Positions 1 through 12,100 of a stretch of 64,000 bases of DNA are shown here, one piece after another (position 1 is the first letter of the stretch; each line of letters begins with the position of its first letter). The notes under the pieces are model-generated. The model was given only the letters and a program-made list of their open reading frames with translations. It was not told the DNA's origin and ran no database searches. This DNA comes from Trebouxia sp. TZW2008 (taxonomy: Eukaryota; Chlorophyta; Trebouxiophyceae; Trebouxiales; Trebouxiaceae): positions 6,638-70,637 of the forward strand of contig BDIU01000078.1 in assembly GCA_002118135.1 (NCBI GenBank), in the 5' to 3' direction. The position numbers and the translations under genes were made by a program.

Positions 1-729
1 TGAAGCCCTAGGGTTTTAGTAGGGTTAAGGGCTTTCGCCAATCGGCAGAATGGGGCTTCTTGTCGGCAGGGCGAAAGCTTTCGGCAGCGAAAGGGGCCGA
101 AAGCTTTCGGCTATCTGCCCGCTCACTGGGCATAGAGCTGCTGAGGCTCAGCAGGCAACGACGAGATGCACGTGTAACAACGCTGCGCTTCATGTTTGCG
201 AACCTCCTCCTCTTTCTCCTCGGGCTTGCTAGATGTGGAAGGCTTGCTGAGCAGCGACTGCTTTTGTAATTCAAGAACACACATCGAGGACTTGCGCAGA
301 TCGTCAAACCTTTCGAACAAAGCTTGGCGAGCATTTGCGATGCGCACTGCACAAATGACGTTTGCCTCGATGCAATACGTCGTGGGGAAAGACTCCACGC
401 AGTGATCTGATCAGTCAAGGCGCCAAAAGTTGAGGTGAGGCTGGACGCGGCTGCACCCGAGTGCGCAGCGACCTGTGCTTCTTCCAAGCAGAAAGTGCCT
501 CTGCGAACATCTTGCGCAAGGCTTGCACAATACCCTGCTCTGCAACTCTCACTTATCTGTCAGTCAACACCTTTACATGTGTGCCACAGTGCCACTAGTG
601 CAGCAGTGCTCCTGCAGACATCTCTTACGACAAGGAGGCTTTCTTGCAGGGCGACACAGCGCCGCAGAGTCATTGCTGCTCCTGAAACACAAGCATTGAC
701 AGTCACAGCTGCAGAGCAAAAGGTGGTGA
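1..729. other. Left-edge region, no confident gene
   Basis: No gene is firmly supported. A 16-bp perfect palindrome built on GAAAGCTTTC lies at 96-111, with a near copy at 71-85. On the minus strand an open frame at about 398-123 encodes a charged stretch (a KPEEKEEEVRKHE segment) that could be an exon of a gene running off the left edge. It has no ATG and no clear splice sites, so I leave it uncalled. Confidence 0.3.
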
Positions 730-1928
730 ATGGCAGCTGAAGCTAATTCAGATGAATTGTGGAGCGGCTTTCCTGTTGAGCCTTGGAGCAAGGTCTTGGT
801 CCCGCTATATCAGGGGTTCACAAGCAGCGACAGCAATGGCTATCTGAATCAGGCTACAGCACAGATGTACCTACCGGCTTCAGCTTGCATATATGCAAAG
901 GAGTTCACTCGGCCTTCAAACAACAACATCGGCTGAAACGCGATGTGGTCATACGAGCCAACAAGCGCAGTCTTGACAACATCATTTCTTGGGCTGAGCA
1001 GCATCATGAAGCCATACAGAATGTGGTGGCTCTACCATCGATTGGAAACCCCTTCCTGGACCAAAGCTGGTTGATAAGCAACCCTTTCACAGAAATGATT
1101 CTGGCCGCTTTGCATGGGAAGCGGGCTTGCTTGCTCAGCGTTCACATCGATGCTCCTGCTGATCTGACTGTGCACATGCTTGCTAAGTTCCACTGTCTGA
1201 GGCTGTGTCACTTCAGAGGCTCAGAAAAGGCATCAGCCGGTGGAGGCTTGTCTTTGCATGCCTTGCAGGCTCTTCCACACTTGAGTAAGCTTGTTTTGAA
1301 ATTGGGATCTTTCATGCATGTTGATGCAGCTCAGCATTGGACCTGTCTAAGGTTGTGGAGAGCACATTGCTCATGTACTGCTCCATGTGCCTTTGCTGCT
1401 TCCCTCACCAATCTTGAAATTCAGTACAGCCAGCTCCAAAACTTTCACAAGGAGGGTTTAGCTACACTCTCAGGCTTACAACACCTGGTCCTGACTGATG
1501 CATCAATCAGTGCACCTGCGACAGATGATGATGAGAAGCAGTTGGAATGTGATGTCTTCTTTGCAATGTCAGCCTTGACAAAGCTGACTGTTCTGCGCTT
1601 AGCGGGGCCTGATATTGGGTGCGAGGTGCAGTGTCATTGGCTGGCTCAGCTCAAAGACCTGCACGTCCTGTCAATCCATTACAGGGCACTTGTACTGCAT
1701 CTTCTAGAGACTGTCAGTGCGTTGAGCAACCTGAGCGTCCTGACTTCAGAAGGCAATGCAGGTCAGGTGGTCTGCAACTTTGAGCGGGGTTTGCTGCAGG
1801 GTTTGGAACAGGTGTTTTTGCTTGGCAACATTGTGTTTGCTAGGGGCCTAGATGCTCTAGCATCACTGAAGTCACTGCAGAAGGTCTATTTTCTTCTTGC
1901 CAAGGATTGTGATCCTGTAGCGCAGTAG
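730..1928 (+). CDS. Leucine-rich F-box-like protein, probably frameshifted
   Basis: An intronless open frame ends at the TAG at 1926-1928 and encodes about 380 residues with irregular leucine-rich repeats (segments such as LTNLEIQYSQLQN, LSGLQHLVLTD, LTKLTVLRLAG). In that frame there is no ATG for the first ~100 codons, and stops close it at 777. The natural start, ATG 730, lies in another frame (MAAEANSDELWSGFPVEPWS), which reads like the start of an F-box/LRR protein and stays open to about 936. The two frames overlap at 783-936, so a one- or two-base indel there best explains the structure; a 21-bp intron would be too short. Either this is a recent pseudogene or the assembly has an indel error. 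The fold is inferred from leucine spacing only and the function is unknown. Confidence 0.55.
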
Positions 1929-3109
1929 AACGTTAGTGTATTCCTCATAGGTGGCGTCGAATAGACACCTCAGTTTGATAGCAGTCTTTATCCTCAGCAA
2001 TGACGACAGTTGAATGATGATTTCAAAGTCCTTAATTAGTCAATACAGTCCGTTGAAGTTAAATAGATTGATTGGTTTACATTGTAATAAGCCTACGGCG
2101 TTACAGATCCTGTGCAACAGAAGCAAGCACATGAACTCCAACACAAACTCAACGTTCAGAGACCTGATGTACACGACTGATTTTTAAAAGCCGGCATGCA
2201 GTACATCAAGGTCTAAGCCGCTATGGAAAAACTGCACTGGTGTTCAAGACATGCCAGGCACTGCAAATGTATGTGTTTCTTCTTACTGTGCCATTCACGT
2301 ATGTACTGGTCCGTGCAATAGGACTGGTGCTTGATGGGCTGCTGATGGCAAGGGTCAAGCCAATCTGCTGTTTGTTACTTTTCTTTGCGACAGGAATTTG
2401 TGCTACGTGTTGGTCACGTTTTGATAGCATAGTCTCACGTTGTCCAGTCTGCATTGCACAGGCGCACAGTGTAGATATTGTCTCAGGCACGCATGTGTGC
2501 ATATGCATTCAACGCCTGTGCCATAGCGTTGATGCATTTTTGCGATGCAGCAGACATGACAGAGTTGTGATATAACACCCTACGGAAAGAGTCAATCTGC
2601 CCGTGCTAAACAACAAGTCCCTTGATCAGCGTGCTGATCAAAAATGAGCACAGAAGGCTTCACAAACAGTCTGTCATAGTAATACCATAACACAAATCTG
2701 CATGCTGATGTACACAGTGAATTGACTGGCAACGGATTGACCTGGAAATGGCTTAGTGCTAGTGATTCTCATGAGGCAAACCCAAATGGGCGAAACCCCA
2801 CAATCCCCACAACAATTTGCTGTAAAGAGCTGAGCACCCGCAGACCGCCGGCCCTGTGCGCGCCCGCGCGCCCTTGAAGTGCATCGAAGGCGGCATAGTG
2901 TGCACTTTTGCAGCCGCAGCTTGCATCGCATAGGCTCAAGTCGTCAGAGTCAGAAACAAAGCCAGAACCGGTTCACTTCAGCAGACTGCGCGCTGTCAAC
3001 AGAACCCATACGCGTTTTATCACAGCTGACTCACGCGTGTCCAACGTCACAGTTGAATCGTTATCACCGTGGCACATCGTGTCCTTACCGCGCTGTGCCA
3101 AGGCTACGA
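1929..3109. other. Intergenic region before the CLASP gene
   Basis: This holds the presumed 3' UTR of the LRR gene and the upstream region of CLASP. Short open frames exist on both strands (for example 2240-2575 +) but none has family similarity or convincing coding character. A GC-rich patch at about 2840-2880 lies roughly 230 nt before the CLASP ATG and may mark promoter or 5' UTR. Confidence 0.35.
2093..2097 (+). terminator. TGTAA poly(A) signal of the LRR gene
   Basis: TGTAA, the usual chlorophyte polyadenylation signal, lies about 165 nt after the stop codon of the leucine-rich gene. Confidence 0.4.
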
Positions 3110-6100
3110 ATGCAGACACCAGATGACCCTCTGCTGCAGTTGCTACACTCTTTAGATATACAAGACGCGGCTGGCCGGACACAGCAGCTACAGAACTTGC
3201 AGGTACGCTCAATGCAAACCTTTGCAGTCTGTTGCCAGGCCGTTTCAACCCTCAAGCCTATACCTGAGCTTGATCACAGAGTGATCACAGCTCTCTATGC
3301 AGTGTTGTTGTGAAGCAAGGCTCATTGCTACTGCCACCTCTCAGCTTGAGTCTGAGCTCGAGTCCTGCATGCTTCACTGGTGTTCTTGCTCCACAGGTGT
3401 CCACTCAGAATGCTGGCGTGCAAACAAGTCAGCTTCAACCTGTAGTTGACAGTCTGGTTCAGCTGATCAAAGATAGCAACCACAAGGTATGCACAGCAGC
3501 AATTTGAATGTTTTGGCTGCTAAGTCGCCATGTCAATGCTGAGTATGGACAAGAAGTGCTGATGCAGGTGTCCCAGCAAGCCATCAGCGCTTTGCAGGCT
3601 GTTATCAATGCTAAGGGACAGGACCTGATTGGCTATAGCAGCTGCTTTCTGCCTACCCTGGTAAGGTTTGCCTACCAGCTGCATCTTGTTGTCAACAAAG
3701 GATAACAATATCTGAATGTGAGGCCTGCATACCTTGTCATACTGCATAAGTCACCAGGTTGTGACATTGGCTTCTTGTGCACTGTTTGAAGCAGGAGCAA
3801 TGGTTGTAACTCAAGCGCGCAGATGCCTCATATGCTGCAAGTTATGCCTATGTTTCCTGCCGTACCACAGGATCCATCATGTAGCATGCGTCTCCACATG
3901 TAGTTCAACATGCATCTATTAAGCTATAAAACTCCAGTTGAAAAGAACGGCAACATGCCCATGCTCAAAAAGTTTCAGCATGGTTTGTCTACAAACAGCG
4001 CGCTTAGGCCTATTGTACTTCTGGTCAATTGCCTATTGGTCCCAATGACCTTTGACCAAGTGAATGAGTAAATGAATGAATGCTGATGTTGACTGTTTCT
4101 ATGGCAGCTTGACCGCCTTGGGGACGCAAAACAGCCAGTCAGAGATACATCAATAGCAACCTTGCATGCCACGCTGCAATCTTACCAAGCTGTAGCCAAT
4201 CCACTAAAGCTTGCCCATAGGATTCATCACCTTGTGTTTGTGAGCAGCACAATTTGGCCTGCTGCGCTACTTACTTTGAATCTGTCTGTGGCAGCTTGAT
4301 CGGCTTGGGGACGCTAAGCAGCCAGTCAGAGATGCAGCAACAGCAGCACTGCACTCCATTCTGCAATCTTGGGGAGCTGCTGCCACTCTACCAAAGCTAG
4401 CTCTTAGTTGGTACCATCGCAATGCGCGGGTCAGGCAAGGCATGCTGCAAGCCGTCACAGAGACCATAGCCGCAGCGCCAGTGTCGTTGAGCCTTCCAGA
4501 TAGCTGGGCAGTGTTGGTCTTGAAGCCAGCTGCTGAGTTGTTGGAAGATCCCAACAGGTGTCCTGTGCTGTGCTGTGCTATCCTGTCCTGTCCTGTCCTG
4601 TCCAGTCCTGTCCTGTCCTGTCCTGTCCTATCCAGTCCTGTCCTGTCCTGTCCGTGCAATGGATGTATATGTTTGATGCATGAACTGTAGAACTGTATGA
4701 GAGTCATTGCAATGTGCTCATATGCTGGACACATGAACCAAAGGCTGGACCTCAAAAGCTCAATCCACAGGCTCATGTATATATGAACCTTGGTGCACCT
4801 GAAAGCTCGACACATGCAATGCCTTTGATCATTTGTTGCTGAGGTTGGCAAGCACAACAGTGTTGCCAGTTGATGACCATGCACTACATCAAGGCACAGG
4901 TCTGTGTGGGCCCCTTTCTCTACACTCCTGTGCGTGAGGCTGCCATGATGTGCAATTTGGGTTGTTCTGCATTACTGTCTCTGCGATCCTGTGGTTGAGG
5001 CTACCCTTCACTATCAAATCTTTGGTACTTTCGGGCTATGGGTTGTACAGTGCTGTTCATGAGAATCAATAAACCATACCAACCATTATGTAACTTCCTC
5101 TGCCCTGCAGTGCTGTGCGCGAGGTTACCAGACTTCTGGTGCTGTTGGGCTGTTGCCTTTGCCGTGCTGCTCATGAGACTGCCACACAGTATCCAGACTC
5201 TGCTCTCTGTGCGTTACTGCCTCTGCCGTTCTGCTCATGAGGTTAGCATATCATACCAGTCTTGACTCTTGCACAATTTTTGCCTCTGCAGTGCTGTGCG
5301 CGAGGCTGCCATTGACTGCATTGAGGAGCTGCACCAGCAATTGGGGGACACAGTCATGGACCATCTGCAAGTTTTGCCTATACAGCCCGCACAGTTGAAG
5401 GGCCTGCAAGCCAGGTTCAGTCAGCTGTCCAGCAACAGCCAGATTGTACAAGACTATCCCTTGTTCCAGGCAGTCACTACTGAGCCTGAAGCACAGCAGC
5501 TAGACAGCATGACAAGCAGATCAGACTGTTCAAGTCAGGTGAGAAGTAGCGGCAACAAAAGCTCATGCTGTCAGGCATAATAGCAAGAGCCTATGTAGGC
5601 AGTCGTTGCTGGACCTGAAGCACAGCAGCTTGACAGCATGATAAGCAGATAAAAGTATTCAAGACAGGTAAGCCCTGCCTATACAGTCTGCACAGCTCAA
5701 GGGACTGCAAGCCAGGTTCAGCCAACTGTCCAGCAATGGCCAGGTGGTATAGGATTGTCCCATATTCCAGGCTGTCACTGCGGAACCTGAAGCACAGCAA
5801 CTGGACAGCATGACGAGCAAATCAGACTGGTCAAGTCAGGTAAGAAAGGACAAGCCGGCCTGGCAAGACAAAGACGTGTGCCACACACACCTAGCCACAC
5901 ACGTTGCTAGAGTGTGTCATCTGTTCAGAAAGAACAGAGGGCCAATCTTGTGCTGCCAGGCTTTGTTATCAGGCTCTCAGCTGCCAGAAGCAGCCTGAGA
6001 ACAGCTCAGATACATTGATGCCTGAGTTGACGTCCAGTGCTTGGATGCGCCAGAGATTGCTGTTCACACAAGAGTGTGCAACTTATGAGATGGCCAGCAT

Positions 6101-9100
6101 GAACATGCTGTAGTCTGGTCATTTGCAGGCATGCATTGCAACATGCATGTATGGAACGCAGCGCGTGGCAGACACTCGCAAGCTATGCGCACATCAGCAG
6201 ACATTTCCCAGAAGCGCGAGACTGCATCAGATGATGGTGATGGCTGCACAAATGCATGCTGAACCCATTCAGTCATGATTGTGTGCATAGTCATTCTGAT
6301 TGCTACTACACTCCAGCACAAACAAGTGTCTGTTTTGGATGCAGAACGCAGATGCAGCTAGTGTCACTACAACCTCCTACTCCCCAAACAAACATGGCTT
6401 TTCCCGGACCAGCACACCACCGCCGCTGCAGGAACGCTCACGCACCAACAGTCACGACCTGGCAAAGGGCAGTGCTGCCTTGCCCAAGACTGTTGTGCGT
6501 CGTGGAGGCTTCATGGTGAGTCAGACACTATACTGGCCGCTGCACATGCAAGTTAAGGTGGCGTCTTGATGTGGTGAACTTGCTGACCTGCAAATGCTGC
6601 AATTGTTTGTTCTGCACATGGCAAAGGCTGCAGGAGCAATGCTGATAGCCGTGCAGCATGCCAATCAGATCTTGCGTGCATCTCACCTGATTGGGTAAAT
6701 TCTGGTTAGCTTTCATGAACGCCCATACAGTTAGACACATGACTGGAAAAAAATGCTGCACAGCAGCTTAAGCGAGTTGAAAGTGTTTGCAGCAGAAATA
6801 GGTAGAAATGGCTTTGATATGGCACAATTGGCTGAAGGCATGCCATTGCTGCTAAAGTTGCCCTGCAAAATCATCACCACCATCACTATCACCATCACCA
6901 TCACTATTTACATGCTGTGGCATACAGGATTCTGGGGGCCTGACAGCAGCAGGAGAGCTGCCAGAAGCTGCGCCAATCTGGGTTGAGTCAATACGTGACC
7001 TCAAGCCTGAGCTTGAGAGACTGGTTATTGCGTTAGATGAGAAGCAGGAATGGACTAAACGCATAGAGGTATGCAGCTATCATTCTCTGAGACTTCTTAT
7101 TGATACAAACGCCTGATGTTGATGGGCAAAATGGGTTGCTTTTGACGCCAAGATGCTTCAGCGATATGGTAGCAGCAGCGCTCCATGGCACATCATCAAG
7201 TGCTGGGTGGCATATTGCATTGCCAAAGCTTGACTCTTCTAGGCTCACAGCTGCAACCATGTATTTAGTTGCATGCACCACAGAATGGCATTTGCCCCCT
7301 GCCCTGTCCCCAACTGATGAATGAAGTCTCCCAAATCCTGCTGCAGGCCATGCTGCGTTTGGAGGGGCTGGTGCGGGGCGGCGCTGCAGGACTGGAGGGC
7401 TTTTTGGACACGCTGAAGCCCTTGCGCCAGCCGCTTACCATTCAGCTTAATGACAGGTTTATATTTGCTGCATGACTGCTGCTGTCTGCTTTGCCATCTG
7501 TTGCTCTCCGAAATTGGGGGAGCTGTGTTGAGCAGAAATGCTGCAGTGCATGCTGTATCAAGGCTTCATTACAATCAATCTGATTTGGAACCCATTGCAT
7601 CATTCAGCACCAGTACCACACTGAACAAGCCCTGTACAGCAAGCACAGCAATGTGAGTGTCCAAGAATCAGTTTGACAGGTGTCAGAACAGGTGTTATAA
7701 TTATGCTGTGTTTTGCAGGCGGTCTGCAGTGTCTAAGCAAGCTTGCCGCATCTTGGGGCTGCTAGCAGCAGCCCTGGGCCCTTCCTTTGACTTGTGGGCT
7801 GTATACTTCCTGCCTATCCTGTTCAAGATTACTGTGATCACAGTTCAGGCAAGCACCTGACTGACTGATGTTGCTCTGCTGCTTGCATATTTGTGTGCCT
7901 GCTTTGCTGCATGGTTCCCCATTGGCGACTTGATGCAAGTGACATTCACGCTGGTGATGCTGTCATGCCTACAGTTGCATTGCTGCAACATGTGTAATCT
8001 GCATGGAGATGCAGTAAGTATCAGATGCACATGTTTCAATTCTGTGTTGCTGCAAATGTCATGTCATTTGGATGACTTTACATGAATGGCTTGCCCAAAT
8101 TTCAAGCATTCAGGACTTCATGGTCTTGCTAGCAGCCCACGTGCAGTAGAGTGCTCATTCTTCAAAGAGCTGTGCAGTGAGTGAAATCGTCACAACATTT
8201 GAAGCACTACTTCTGGAACCAGCTTGTGATAGAGCGCATTGGGTCCGGATATCATGCAGTGAAATAGGTTGCCATGTGCAGGTGATGGCAGTCACTGCAG
8301 ACCTACGCTGCCATGCCTTTTCAACCATCAAAACCATTGTACTCATGCTAGCAGCACACATGCAAAGACGTGCTCATGTTTTGGGACATTCCTGCACCAG
8401 ATTGCCAGACAAAGGTGTTGGCAGGTGTTGTTGATTGATTGATATACAGGTGATGGCAGATGCGGCAGATCTGTGCTGCCACACCCTGGTGCATCACTGT
8501 CCTTCTGCCCGCCTGCTCAAGCCCGTTGCAGACGCCCTTTGTACAGACAAGAATGCAAAGCTGCGGCAGTGCTGTGCCAAGTATATGCTCCAGGCAAGAT
8601 TACTTGTTTCTCAGTTGGAAGCAAGCAGTACATGCCATTGTACTCACTGCAGTGCCAGTAAGCCCATCAAGAATTCTGGTCTCTTGATCACAAGTTCTGC
8701 ATCCGTCAGCATGCACTGATGTGCCAAGTGCATGCTCCAGGCAAAGCCTGCCTCATCATGACTACACGCAATTCATATAGTAGCATATAGTGAAGTTTAA
8801 TGCAGCTCACATCCCTTCTTGCCAGGCAGTCACTGCCAGTATTGATCAGTTTTTGCGTCGTGCAAGTAGTGAAACCATGACTGGTGTCATCCCAGACATC
8901 ACATGCAAGGCGGCACAAAGCAAGACAGCTTTGACATGCTCATGAAGCACAGAAGACGTTGCATACAAGTCACAACTTGTGCGCAATCACAACTAAAATG
9001 TGCCTGCGTAGCGGCATGTGCAGGCGCCAAGGATCAGCAACATAAGACGTGCCAGCTGATGACCAACTGCTGCAGTGGGTTACAGATGTTCGCAATCCCA

Positions 9101-12100
9101 AAAGCTGTATTTGCTGCAGATTCTGGAGGATTGGGAGGCAGACACCTGCATCAAGGGCTTAGACTTGGTGGAGGTGTCCATAAGGAGCGCTGCCCAAGAT
9201 TCCTCCTCTGATACACGAGCCATCGGGCGCAGTATGTATGCTGCCTATGCCAGGACATTGCCAGCACGTGCAGAAGCCTTTCTGAGGCGCATGGACACTG
9301 CCCTACAGGAGAAGCTCAGTCAAGCAACGCTTACCTACATTCCAGGTCAAATATGCTTGTCTTTGTTTTGTTTGCTGCGTATGCCAGAGCCATGCCGCCA
9401 CGTGCAGAAGCCTTTCTGAGGCGCATGGACACTGCCCTACAGGAGAAGCTCAGTCAAGCAACGCTTACCTACATTCCAGGTCAAGTATGCTTGTCTTTGT
9501 TTTGTTTGCTGCGTATGCCAGAGCCATGCCGCCACGTGCAGAAGCCTTTCTGAGGCGCATGGACACTGCCCTACAGGAGAAGCTCAGTCAAGCCACCCTC
9601 ACATACATTCCAGGTCTGACGTTCTATCATGTATATTGATACTGTACAACATCCGCATGTACGCTGCCTATGCCAGAGCCATGTCCACATGTGCAGAAAG
9701 CGTTCTGCGGCGCATGGACACTGCCCTGCAGGAGAAGCTCAGTCAAGCAACTCTGACCTACATTCCAGGTCCAATTTGCATGGCTATCATTAAGTCTGCA
9801 TACCCTTGCTTGATAACACTAGTGCATACGCTGGCTACTGAGAGCCATGCTGCCACATGCAGAAGCCTTTCTGAGGCGTACACTGACCTACAGGAGAAGC
9901 TCAGTCAAGCGGGTTTCACATGCACTCCTGATCAACTGTGCTGGCGTACACTTGCATCTCTAGGCCATGCACGGGTGCATTCTTTGAGGCTTGGGGAGAT
10001 TGGAATGTAGCCAACTGGTCATGCTGCAGTGTTGAGGTCTGGAACTGCAGACATGTAACTTGCCCTTGTCGTGTGCGAGACAGTATCAGCCGCTGGTGAC
10101 AAGCCAGGTGCAAGTTCTTGAGAAGCCATTGTTGTGTGCAGGACAGTATCAGCCGCTGTTGACAAGCCAGGTGCAAGTTCTTGGGAAGCCATTGTCGTGT
10201 GCAGGACAGTACCAGCCGCTGTTGACAAGCCAGGTGCAAGTTCTTGAGAAGCCATTGTTGTGTGCAGGACAGTACCAGCCGCTGTTGACAAGCCAGGTGC
10301 AAGTTCTTGAGAAGCCATTGTTGTGTGCAGGACAGTATCAGCCGCTGTTGACAAGCCAGGTGCAAGTTCTTGAGAAGCCATTATTGTGTGCAGGACAGTA
10401 TCAGCCGCCATTGACAGGCCAGCCAAAACTACAGCAGAGCAAGTCTGCACTGCCAGCAGCCTGCAGCTTACCCTTGCCCAACTCCCCCACCCTTCCCTCT
10501 AGACCCCCTTCAGGTGAGTCGTAGTGATGCCGCAGCAAGCTTGGCATCTCTATGCAAATATCACACTGTAAGTTGGATCAGACAGTTGCAATGTGCTTTG
10601 TATTTCTGAAGGCTGCATGCCTCAACGTATTTGTTGCACAGACTTCAAGATGCGATGTGAGACTGCAGAAGGCGAGCTTTCACTTCAGCAGTGCTTCACT
10701 GGACGTCAGACACTTGCTCAGAATGCCGATTTCAGATGCTGTTGTTGGCAACATAGAACTTTGCTGGCATTCTTTTTTCCTTCATCGTGCATTGATAGCT
10801 AGCCTTTCAGAAATGCACCTGTTTCTGCTGTTTAGGTATCATGTCGCTGCAGCAGTCTGCCAGATTGCTTGTACTGCAGCTAGATATTCCGGACATCAGC
10901 CATGTTGCACCGTTCAGCAGCCTTTTGTGGCTGGAAAATCGTTCTCAAGCAAAGTTGTGCTTAATGCCGGCAAACAAAGGCCCATTGTTGCTGTGACTGC
11001 TTGCAGGCAAGTCAGGTCAGGCTCGCAGCATGACAGCATCTGCTGCAGCCAGCTTCTCCAGTGAGGCAAGTCGACCAGGATCCCAAAAGGGCAGATTACG
11101 CAGATCAGTCGGTGGCGCTGCGCTGCGCATTCTCAGCTCATCTACACAGGTGCAGCACGCCAGCAATGTCATGGTCCACATTCTGATTCTGACCCCAACA
11201 CTTGCTACGATGAGCAGTCCTGGCATACGCATAATCATGACATTTCACCCAGTAGAACATGTTTTCCTGCTTGATGACGTGATTTCAGTAGTTTAAGCAC
11301 TGTGCTGGTCCATTATGTCTGAGTTCCAAAGGCTTGGATTGTGTGTACAAGTCACACCATTGGTTTCGGGTGCAGAGTGATGATCTCGAGCTACAAAACC
11401 AGCAATCAGATCTGCACTGTGAGCGCGTAGAGTTTCCTCCATGCCACCACCAGCACCAGTCAGCCACAGCAAAGCCCAACACACTGTTTCAAAGTCAGTT
11501 AAATTTTTGGATGCAGGGTGAAAATGATGAGCCAGGAACAATTGCAAAAAGAGCTGCCAGTCCTCTGACTAAATCTCTTCTTGCATGCAGAATGAAGATT
11601 TTGAGCCAGCAACAAGCACAAAACCAGCTGCAAGATCTGCACTGTCAGCTCGTAGAGTTTCCTGCATGCCACCGCCTGCACCAGTAAGCCATAGCAGGGC
11701 TGCCACCCGCAACCCCTCTGCAGTCCCCCCTACCCCCTCTGCTGCTGCTGGAGCCAAGAGAGTGGTCCATGCTGCACTGCCTAGCTGGGAAGACCCTCAG
11801 CGCTTGCAGGTGGTTTTGGTCGCCAGCTGTTGCATGTACACAGCTGTGTGAGCGATGCATCATGTCTCTGCTTGCATTGCAATGCAAGGTCTTGGCCATC
11901 TCTGTCTTCTGACAGCTTGTCATGTTCAGACACACGTTATATCACTGCCTGATCAGCAAGTGGCAGCTGTCGCAAGCATGGTCTTATCTGCTCTCTGCTC
12001 CCTGAAACCCTTGGTAGAGGTCAATGATGACTTATGATGGATGGGTTTGCACATGCATGTGCTGACATTCTGCAGCTCGAAGGCTCGTAGCTCCTGTGCA

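Noticed and set aside
1..30. CCCTAGGGTTTTAGTAGGGTTA at the left edge
   Set aside because: Resembles a plant telomere repeat but is not periodic; too short to support a telomere or interstitial telomeric tract.
8..487. Long minus-strand frame at the left edge
   Set aside because: Arg/Ser-rich translation with low-complexity character and overlapping open frames on both strands; no splice sites or family match.
2240..2575. Hydrophobic 111-codon plus-strand frame
   Set aside because: No similarity, overlapped by an antisense open frame; Cys-rich and hydrophobic translation typical of chance frames in this composition.
9916..10450. Two long minus-strand frames across the 63-bp minisatellite
   Set aside because: They exist only because the repeat length is divisible by three; the plus-strand CLASP exon explains the locus.
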